From positions 1-31,023 of the IMG/VR virus record IMGVR_UViG_3300046010_007214: a stretch of 31,023 nt of DNA. One strand, 5' to 3'. Positions 25,281 through 31,023 of the stretch are shown piece by piece. The stretch's first letter is position 1, and each line of letters opens with the position of its first letter. The DNA is from a virus. Made by a program: the position numbers and the translations under genes. The notes beneath the pieces are model-generated. The model ran no database searches, was not told the DNA's origin, and saw only the letters and a list, made by a program, of their open reading frames with translations.

Positions 25281-26008
25281 ATTACATATACATAGTTAAT
25301 TTAGGAAATAATAAATATTCAAAATACTGTATAGATTCTTGGAAAATTTGGGGGAGAAGATACAACATCGAAGTTATAGAATATAATGTAGATGCAAATC
25401 CTAGTATAGAACCTCATTGGATGAAAGTATTTGCAACACAGGTATTACAAGAGTCTGATATAGAATTTGATAAGATAGCTATAGTAGATAATGATACTAT
25501 AGTTAATCCTAAATGCCCTAATTTCTTCGATAGCATTAAACCTAATGAGATTGGAGTATCTTTAGATGATACTGATTATGATTGGATAGTGAGAAGCATA
25601 GAAGCATACCATAAGCATCAGTTTAGTGATTTAGATATAGTTTCACCATTTGAGTACTTTAATTCAGGTTTCATAGTCTTAGATAGAAATTCAATAGATT
25701 TATACAAAGACATAGGAAATTATGTTTTAGCAAATTACAATAACTTGAATTCTATTCAAACTTCTTATGGAGTAGGTAGAGACCAAACGGTTTTGAATTT
25801 TCTGATAAGAAAATATATAAAAGAAAAGTATAATCATATATCTTTAAAAGTAATGGACATTCGATACAATGTTCAGGGACTAATATCTAAAAGGGCATTA
25901 AATAAGAATGTTATAAGTGAGTATACCTATGTAACTCATTTTAATGCTATGGATAGAGATTATAGAAATATGCTTATGGATGAATTATTTAATATGTACT
26001 ATGGCTAA
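25277..26008 (+). CDS. GT-A nucleotide-sugar transferase, paralogue 1
   Basis: A 243-residue protein with YSKYCIDSWKIWGRRYNIEV at the N-terminus, FDKIAIVDNDTIV (DxD metal site), a PFEYFNSGFIVLDR strand and a late GRDQTVLNFLIRK helix. This order (DxD, N.G....., D/EQ..lN) is typical of GT8-like or related nucleotide-diphospho-sugar transferases. It shares this whole framework with the next gene, so the two are tandem paralogues. The final codons overlap the next ATG at 26001. Confidence 0.75.
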   Translation: MNYIYIVNLGNNKYSKYCIDSWKIWGRRYNIEVIEYNVDANPSIEPHWMKVFATQVLQESDIEFDKIAIVDNDTIVNPKCPNFFDSIKPNEIGVSLDDTDYDWIVRSIEAYHKHQFSDLDIVSPFEYFNSGFIVLDRNSIDLYKDIGNYVLANYNNLNSIQTSYGVGRDQTVLNFLIRKYIKEKYNHISLKVMDIRYNVQGLISKRALNKNVISEYTYVTHFNAMDRDYRNMLMDELFNMYYG

Positions 26009-26750
26009 GAATTTAATATATATAATCAGCATAACAGTTGACTCTGCTAAGATTGACCATAATGAATACTCAAAATATTGTATAAAAAGTTGGGAGTATT
26101 GGTGTAAGAAGAATAACTGTGACCTTAAAGTAATCAAAACTAATGATGAACGATGTGGTAGAGTTGTGTGGAATAAAGAACTTATATTCGAACATGGAGT
26201 AGGTTATGATAAGATTGGTATAGTTGATGCCGATACTATGATAAAATGGGATGCACCTAATGTATTTGATATGTTCGAAGAAGATTTCTGCATGGTTAGA
26301 GATTTAGTTAATTGGGCTTGGGTATATGACAGCATAAAGAATTACGGTAAATTTTTTAAAGGAGTTCCACTAGACATTACAAATTATGGTAATACGGGTG
26401 TTATGTTTTTCCATAAACTATACTTACCTTTATTCGAAGAAATATTTAATTTCTATTTAGAAAATAGAACGGAGTTAGATAATTGGGATAAGGGGGGAGG
26501 ACGAGAGCAAACTATATTAAATTTCCATCTCGCAAAAAATAATGTCAATATAAAATTTTTGGATGGAAGTTGGAATATTCTAGGAATGTTTTCTAAAGGT
26601 TGGTTTAAGAGCAATACCCAATTGCATTCAGATGAACTACATATGATAAAGTATGGGAACATATGGCACTTTACAGGATTTGACATAGAGAGTAGAACTG
26701 AGAGAGTAAAACATGTATGGGATTTAGTAAAACATAACTATAATGGATAA
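26001..26750 (+). CDS. GT-A nucleotide-sugar transferase, paralogue 2
   Basis: A 249-residue protein using ATG 26001, which overlaps the previous stop; an earlier in-frame start at 25944 would add an unrelated leader. The motifs match the preceding gene one by one: EYSKYCIKSWEYWCKKNNCDLKV, DKIGIVDADTMIK (DxD), ITNYGNTGVMFFHK and GGREQTILNFHLAK. A later WHFTG fits the C-terminal metal-ligand His seen in GT8-like enzymes. Its 3' end is copy 1 of the 46-bp direct repeat that flanks the inserted cassette. The stop codon lies within ATGGATAA, which was probably the original overlap with the start of the gene now at 27453. Confidence 0.75.
   Translation: MAKNLIYIISITVDSAKIDHNEYSKYCIKSWEYWCKKNNCDLKVIKTNDERCGRVVWNKELIFEHGVGYDKIGIVDADTMIKWDAPNVFDMFEEDFCMVRDLVNWAWVYDSIKNYGKFFKGVPLDITNYGNTGVMFFHKLYLPLFEEIFNFYLENRTELDNWDKGGGREQTILNFHLAKNNVNIKFLDGSWNILGMFSKGWFKSNTQLHSDELHMIKYGNIWHFTGFDIESRTERVKHVWDLVKHNYNG
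26705..26750 (+). repeat. 46-bp direct repeat, copy 1 (left flank of inserted cassette)
   Basis: It matches 27415-27460 at 44 of 46 positions (differences at 26710 A/C and 26720 G/C), exactly 710 bp apart. This copy encodes the last residues and stop codon of the glycosyltransferase gene (frame ...VKHVWDLVKHNYNG). Confidence 0.95.
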
Positions 26751-26816
26751 TAACGAAATATAATTTTAAGATGGATTTTTTTTAAATTATATATATATAG
26801 TAAAAATAAAATACAG

Positions 26817-27365
26817 ATGAAATTAAGAAGATTTTTAACAACAATAACAAGAGAGTTATTGAACGAAAGGTTGGTGTTAGGTAAAAATGAAAGGGTTCAC
26901 CTTAGTAAAACACCTATTCAAAATATTGAAATTAAAAGTAAAAACAAAGATGTACTTGGAAAACCTAGTGGACTATGGTATGGTTTTGGAAGTAATTGGA
27001 TTAATTTCAAGAAGTATGGTGTTACTTGGGATGCTAAGGATAACACATCATTGAAAGATGTAATGAAGAGTGATGTCTATATTTATAAATTATATTTAGA
27101 TACGAGTAAAATTCTTACTTTGAACACTGAAGATTCATACATAGATTTCACAAGACAATATAGCACAAACACAAATTATCCATATAACATAGATTGGGAT
27201 TTAGTTTCCAAAAAATATAAAGGTATAGAATTTCCAAATTATGAAGATTTAAATGTTAGAGATTTACACCGAAAATCAAAAGAATATGAATGGATATATT
27301 CAATTGATATTAATTCAGGTTGTATTTGGGATGGTTCTGCGGTAAAAAAACATAGATTACTATAA
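26817..27365 (+). CDS. Inserted cassette gene, hypothetical; possible ADP-ribosyltransferase-like fold
   Basis: A 182-residue protein unrelated to its glycosyltransferase neighbours. The N-terminal basic helix is followed by VHLSKTPIQNIE, KPSGLWYGFGSNWINF, SDVYIYKLYLD, an IDWDLVSKKYKGIEF segment, and SIDINSGCIWDGSAV at the end. The H.S...i......kp.GlWys pattern and the D..SGCIW ending resemble a family of phage and bacterial proteins that I think adopt an ADP-ribosyltransferase-like fold, but this is weak recognition and no catalytic triad can be proven. The gene lies within a 710-bp unit bounded by 46-bp direct repeats, so it is likely a late acquisition (moron-like). It has its own AT-rich 66-nt leader. 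Confidence 0.55.
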   Translation: MKLRRFLTTITRELLNERLVLGKNERVHLSKTPIQNIEIKSKNKDVLGKPSGLWYGFGSNWINFKKYGVTWDAKDNTSLKDVMKSDVYIYKLYLDTSKILTLNTEDSYIDFTRQYSTNTNYPYNIDWDLVSKKYKGIEFPNYEDLNVRDLHRKSKEYEWIYSIDINSGCIWDGSAVKKHRLL

Positions 27366-27370
27366 AATTT

Positions 27371-27424
27371 ATGTGTTTTGTAAAAATTATTTTTGAGTTT
27401 TAAAACGAAACTCAAGTAACACAT
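27371..27424 (+). other. Nested hairpin at the right end of the inserted cassette
   Basis: An inner stem TTGAGTTT (27393-27400) pairs perfectly with AAACTCAA (27408-27415) across a 7-nt loop. An outer stem ATGTGTT (27371-27377) pairs with AACACAT (27418-27424). The structure lies between the cassette gene and the second direct repeat and overlaps the first bases of that repeat. It has no T-run on the 3' side, so it is not a classical intrinsic terminator; it may be an RNA structure that limits transcription or insulates the downstream start. Confidence 0.6.
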
Positions 27425-27460
27425 GTATGCGATTTAGTAAAACATAACTATAATGGATAA
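27415..27460 (+). repeat. 46-bp direct repeat, copy 2 (right flank of inserted cassette)
   Basis: A near-identical copy of 26705-26750. Here it is non-coding upstream sequence except for its last bases, which contain the ATG (27453) and first codons of the downstream glycosyltransferase. Translated in the old frame it would still read ...HNYNG-stop, showing that it derives from the end of the upstream gene. Confidence 0.95.
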
Positions 27461-28184
27461 TTCAGATATACTATTCGTAGTTCCGACTATAATGAATAGA
27501 CCTTTATACGAAATACTTAATTTGGAGAATTGCGCTAAAAATTTTCCTGAGTCAAGATTTTTATTTATATCTAACGTAGAGGATGAAAATTTCAGTAACT
27601 ACGAACCTACACTAGATAATATAGAGAAATATGTATCAGGAGTACAGTATTCTATAAGTGAAGCTATAAATAAAGGATATAGATTAAATCATTCAGAAGA
27701 GTATTTTTGCTTTTTACAATCAGATGTACATATAACAAAGGATAGTATAAATTCTATAAAGAACCTATGCAATGATGTTAATCTAAATGTTGGCGTTGTA
27801 GGTATAACTAAACATTCTAATTTTAATAGATTCAATAAAAGATTAGGTATGTATTATGGAATGGATATCCATAAAGTATTGTGGGCTGATGGTATCATGT
27901 TCTTTAAGATGTCTATGTTTGATAGCATTGGATTATTTGATACCTCATATTTTGGAGATAAGGAGAGTCAAGATTTTTGTTATAGAGCCCATGACTCAGG
28001 ATACAATAATCTATTTGTTGAATCTTGTACAGAAAATCATAGATGGATTCATAATTCAATAACATTTTCAGAGAAATCTAAAACTGATAATTCTAATTTT
28101 AGAAAATTAGTCACTGAATCAAGAAATATATTTGCAAAAAAATGGTACGAATGGGAAGACAGACAAACACATTTATTTGTGTAG
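27453..28184 (+). CDS. GT-A (GT2-like) glycosyltransferase
   Basis: A 243-residue protein. SDILFVVPTIMNRPLYEIL opens the fold. FCFLQSDVHITKDSI has a DxD-like SDVH at the expected place (near residue 90). VLWADGIMFFKMSMFDSIGLFDTSYFGDKESQDFCYRAHDSGY is the acceptor-side helix with an E/D pair typical of GT2 enzymes ('G.fde..F.....D.~~r....G'). The start codon lies inside the second 46-bp repeat. The 3' end overlaps the following gene by 43 nt. Confidence 0.78.
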   Translation: MDNSDILFVVPTIMNRPLYEILNLENCAKNFPESRFLFISNVEDENFSNYEPTLDNIEKYVSGVQYSISEAINKGYRLNHSEEYFCFLQSDVHITKDSINSIKNLCNDVNLNVGVVGITKHSNFNRFNKRLGMYYGMDIHKVLWADGIMFFKMSMFDSIGLFDTSYFGDKESQDFCYRAHDSGYNNLFVESCTENHRWIHNSITFSEKSKTDNSNFRKLVTESRNIFAKKWYEWEDRQTHLFV

Positions 28185-28843
28185 TATTTCATCACTCACA
28201 TCTTAGAACTGAGGGATATGAAATAGCTAAAGAATTTTATCAATCTTGGAAGGATTGCAAATTCAAAATGAATTTAGTCATACTAGATAATGAATCTACC
28301 TGTGATTTTGATTTCGTAGATAAAACAGAATGTGATTATATAAGAATAGATAGTCAAGAAGCTAATGGAGGTATCACAGGAGCTTGGAATACTGTATGTA
28401 AGTATGCTATAGATAAAGGTGCTGAAATCATAATGGGATTCAATGACGATATAATACTTAATGATTCATTAGAGGTATTAGCTTTAAATACTATAGATGA
28501 TAATAAAATATATGTACCAATAACAGATGGTATGCATGATGCATGGATTGAGCAGAAATCAGATGGTATTAAAGAAGGGTTTAGACTTACTGTAAAATCT
28601 ATAAATGGTTTTTTCATGTCTTTCACATCAGGATTTTGGAAACATAAATCTGTTGATAATAAATTATTTATAAATCACATATTTGATAATGGGGATTACA
28701 TTGATGATTGGGCAGGTCAAGAGTTAATGTTATGGCTTTGGAATTCAAAATATAATACAGATGCAGATATTATAGGAGATTGTTGGATTCATCATAAAAA
28801 GTTGCGAAGTTGGAAAAAAGCAAGAAAACACTATGAACGTTAA
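28142..28843 (+). CDS. GT-A glycosyltransferase-like protein
   Basis: A 233-residue protein. FICVVFHHSHLRTEGYEIAKEF and LVILDNESTCDFDF form the nucleotide-binding half. NGGITGAWNTVCKYAIDKGAEIIMGFNDDIILND is the classic GT2 'G...~~N.g...A.G.~i~~~DdD' region, with NDD as the metal-binding residues. A WAGQELMLWLW segment follows in the acceptor half. ATG 28142 overlaps the upstream gene by 43 nt; the in-frame ATG 28151 is equally possible. Confidence 0.75.
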   Translation: MVRMGRQTNTFICVVFHHSHLRTEGYEIAKEFYQSWKDCKFKMNLVILDNESTCDFDFVDKTECDYIRIDSQEANGGITGAWNTVCKYAIDKGAEIIMGFNDDIILNDSLEVLALNTIDDNKIYVPITDGMHDAWIEQKSDGIKEGFRLTVKSINGFFMSFTSGFWKHKSVDNKLFINHIFDNGDYIDDWAGQELMLWLWNSKYNTDADIIGDCWIHHKKLRSWKKARKHYER

Positions 28844-29495
28844 TCTTAAATTTACAATAAGTTCACATAAGAATTTTTATGATAAGACTTTAAATGTACT
28901 AGTACCAAGTCTACTAGATTCAGGTATTCCAAATAATGATATATATTTTTTTGTAGGAGGGTATGATGTATATGAAAGTATACCTAATGAATATAATATA
29001 AACCTATATAAAGCATCACATAATTCTATAGATTTTACAGGTTTAATATCAGTAATAGATTTGACTACTAAAGCAGACTATTGGTTTTTATGCCATGATA
29101 CTTGTAGAGTAGGTAGTAAATTCTATGATAGTATAAAAAATAATAACTTCAATACAGATACTATTAGATTAACTTCTGAAAATAGAAGTATGAATATAGG
29201 AGCATATAAACAAAGTTACATATATAGTATTAAAGAGAAAATACTTTCTTATAGAGGCAGCTCAAGTGCTGAATATAACATACAGAAATTAAAAAAAAGA
29301 TTGATAGATGAGGAGGATTCATTACTCAAATCAGATAGCATAGGAAATTTTAATAAGAGTCAAAGAAAGGTAATAGATTCTAACAACATATACGATAGCA
29401 ATGTAAGAAGAATCACAGAATATTTTCCCGATATAGATTTTTACAAGATGAAATCAAATTGGAAACCCAAAGAAGAGTACGAACTAAATATATAA
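28833..29495 (+). CDS. Putative GT-A glycosyltransferase-like protein
   Basis: A 220-residue protein opening with KFTISSHKNFYDKTLNVLVPSLLDSGIPNNDIYFFVGGYD, a strand-helix-strand layout like other phage glycosyltransferases of the GT-A type. WFLCHDTCRVG provides a possible D.x metal site, but a clean DxD is absent. The second half is Lys/Ser/Asn-rich and less typical. It starts inside the end of the previous gene (11-nt overlap). It may be a diverged or inactive family member. Confidence 0.55.
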   Translation: MNVNLKFTISSHKNFYDKTLNVLVPSLLDSGIPNNDIYFFVGGYDVYESIPNEYNINLYKASHNSIDFTGLISVIDLTTKADYWFLCHDTCRVGSKFYDSIKNNNFNTDTIRLTSENRSMNIGAYKQSYIYSIKEKILSYRGSSSAEYNIQKLKKRLIDEEDSLLKSDSIGNFNKSQRKVIDSNNIYDSNVRRITEYFPDIDFYKMKSNWKPKEEYELNI

Positions 29496-29497
29496 TA

Positions 29498-30127
29498 ATG
29501 AACGAAATTAACAAAAGTATTTACAACAATTTAGAATTACTTCCTGAAGATTTACAGGGTTGGAATGGAAATAGTAAGGTATTTAAACAACTTATAGACG
29601 CTGTTAATCCAAAAGTAATTATAGAAGTTGGAACTTGGAAAGGACTGTCTGCAATTACAATGGCAGAGCATATAAAACATACCAATAAATCCACAAAGAT
29701 ATATTGTGTTGATACTTGGTTAGGTGCTATAGAATTTTGGAGTTCTCACAAAAGCACTCCTGAAAGAGATTTGTTACTAAAGAATGGATATCCTAATATA
29801 TATTATCAATTTTTAAGTAATGTAGTTCATAGAAAAGTAGAGGATATCATAATACCATTTCCAAATACATCCTACATAGGATATTTATATTTTAAATCAC
29901 AAAATATAAAAGCAGATATGATATACATAGATGCATCTCATGATGAATTTGATGTGTACAATGATATTAAACATTATATGGAAATATTAAATACTAATGG
30001 AGTAATCTTCGGGGATGATTATAAAAGTTGGGAAGGCGTAAAAAAAGCTGTAGATAGGTATTCTTATGAAAATGATTTAGATGTTCAATTAGCAGAAAAT
30101 AATTTTTGGGTTATAAATAAAAAGTAG
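29498..30127 (+). CDS. Class I SAM-dependent methyltransferase (Methyltransf_24-like)
   Basis: A 209-residue protein from ATG 29498, two nt after the previous stop; an upstream in-frame ATG at 29459 would overlap that gene. VIIEVGTWKGLSAITMAEHI is motif I (glycine-rich SAM loop, slightly altered), IYCVDTWLGA holds the acidic ribose-binding residue, DMIYIDASHDEFDVYNDI is the motif IV/metal-binding block, and NGVIFGDDYKSWEGVKKAV completes the Methyltransf_24 pattern. Such enzymes usually O-methylate sugars or small molecules in glycan gene clusters, so it may cap or decorate the glycan made by its neighbours. Confidence 0.82.
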   Translation: MNEINKSIYNNLELLPEDLQGWNGNSKVFKQLIDAVNPKVIIEVGTWKGLSAITMAEHIKHTNKSTKIYCVDTWLGAIEFWSSHKSTPERDLLLKNGYPNIYYQFLSNVVHRKVEDIIIPFPNTSYIGYLYFKSQNIKADMIYIDASHDEFDVYNDIKHYMEILNTNGVIFGDDYKSWEGVKKAVDRYSYENDLDVQLAENNFWVINKK

Positions 30128-30128
30128 T

Positions 30129-31023
30129 ATGATGAAGTTGAAGACAAAAGAAAAGCCTAAGATAGCTATAGGAACTTTAATACAATGGTATGAAGTTGAA
30201 ATAGTTTCTGAATACTTAAAAAGTTTGGTAGAAGCTATAAAGTATTATTCAAAGTATAGAGGTACATATAATAAAGATTATGGTGTAGAAACTATATACT
30301 TAGATTTTGAGATACATTCAGGAACAATGCTAGAGAAACCTATAAATGATGTAAGGATATCTGATATAGTTACTCAAATTAAAAACACTATATCATCAGA
30401 AATATCTCAAAATATTCCTGATATAAATGTTTATATAAATGTTGTAGATAGAGTAAGAACTGTAGCAGATTACAGGAGAGATTTTAATACAGTGTTTTCT
30501 ACAATAACTGATATATTAGTTTGGGGGGAAACTGATATGATATTTCCCAAAGAATACTTAATAGCTATAGATGGATTACATGCATCAGAACAAACTGAAT
30601 CAAAATATGTTGCCACATTTGGAATAACTAAAATGTGGGATGATTCATGGAAACCATTAGAACATCGTAAAGTAACAGATAAACCATTCATAGAGGGAGA
30701 CACTGAGAATTGGTGGTCTGTTCGGCATACTATAACATTAGATGAATTGAATAATATTAACGATGAGGAAAGTAAATTTGAAATACTTAATATTAGTCCT
30801 TTAAAATTTAATGGATGTGGATTAGTTATATCATCTGAATTAGTAAAATCAGGTGTCAACATACCTAATAGTATATTTTTTGTTCATGAGGATACTGCTT
30901 TTATGTTAATGTGCCAAAGGATATTCCCAAAGTTAAAACAATATCATATAGCAAATATACTTATGGGACATAATAGAAAGCATCCTAAGAAAAGGTCTTA
31001 TATTCAAGGGGAGGAAGGAATAG
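30129..31023 (+). CDS. Glycosyltransferase-like protein (partial, runs off 3' end)
   Basis: An open frame from ATG 30129 (tandem ATG ATG) to the end of the window, at least 298 residues, with no stop. IAIGTLIQWYEVEIVSEYLKSLVEAIKYY starts a GT-A-like fold, DYRRDFN precedes an ILVWGETDMIFPKEYL segment with an ETD metal-binding candidate (near residue 138), and NGCGLVISSELV followed by IFFVHEDTAFMLMCQR resembles the acceptor-side 'G.g.~i........~~~~EDt.f' of these enzymes. It is separated from the methyltransferase stop by 1 nt. Assignment as a glycosyltransferase is moderately supported. Confidence 0.6.
   Translation, partial: MMKLKTKEKPKIAIGTLIQWYEVEIVSEYLKSLVEAIKYYSKYRGTYNKDYGVETIYLDFEIHSGTMLEKPINDVRISDIVTQIKNTISSEISQNIPDINVYINVVDRVRTVADYRRDFNTVFSTITDILVWGETDMIFPKEYLIAIDGLHASEQTESKYVATFGITKMWDDSWKPLEHRKVTDKPFIEGDTENWWSVRHTITLDELNNINDEESKFEILNISPLKFNGCGLVISSELVKSGVNIPNSIFFVHEDTAFMLMCQRIFPKLKQYHIANILMGHNRKHPKKRSYIQGEEGI

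Noticed and set aside
26758-26792. 9-bp AT-only inverted repeat (ATATAATTT / AAATTATAT) around a T8 run
   Set aside because: The stem has only A-T pairs and a 17-nt loop, so it is probably chance in an AT-rich leader; not a convincing terminator.

Overview
The window is a dense, strongly AT-rich stretch of a tailed-phage genome. Every credible gene is on the + strand, spacing is tight, neighbouring genes often overlap (ATGA, TAATG and similar stop/start overlaps), and no tRNA, rRNA or CRISPR array is visible. The tail genes, gp32-like SSB, UvsX, RNase H-like nuclease, gp41-like helicase and class I ribonucleotide reductase point to a T4-like myovirus. The replicative polymerase is family A rather than the family B enzyme of T4. 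Weak or absent Shine-Dalgarno sequences and two TATATTTG boxes (the Bacteroidota -7 element TAnnTTTG) suggest a Bacteroidota host; that is inference.

Layout. (1) Bases 3-7961 hold tail and baseplate morphogenesis: a tail assembly chaperone whose C-terminal half lies in the +1 frame after a T7 run, a small linker protein, a 1251-residue tape measure with three 54-residue repeats, and four tail/baseplate genes (gp54/gp48-like, LysM/gp53-like, a large hub-like protein and a small structural protein). (2) Bases 8015-20882 hold DNA replication, recombination and nucleotide supply: a compact divergent family-A polymerase-like protein, a hypothetical, gp32-like SSB, UvsX, 5'-3' nuclease, DnaB/gp41-like helicase, NrdB, NrdA, a small hypothetical, a family-A polymerase interrupted by an in-frame TAG between its exonuclease and polymerase domains, a zinc-ribbon protein, a MazG-like protein and an Fe-S Cas4/RecB-type nuclease. 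(3) After a SLOG-like protein, bases 21307-31023 are a block of about nine glycosyltransferase-like genes with one SAM-dependent methyltransferase, one hypothetical and an inserted cassette. The last gene runs off the window.

The most notable points are: the in-frame amber codon that splits the DNA polymerase (17801-17803); a second, highly diverged polA-like gene in the same replication module; the frameshift arrangement of the tail chaperone; and a 710-bp insertion in the glycosyltransferase block, flanked by 46-bp near-perfect direct repeats, that carries a possible ADP-ribosyltransferase-like gene and a nested hairpin. The glycosyltransferase/methyltransferase array implies that this phage builds or modifies a glycan (on DNA, virion or host surface); the sequence does not say which.
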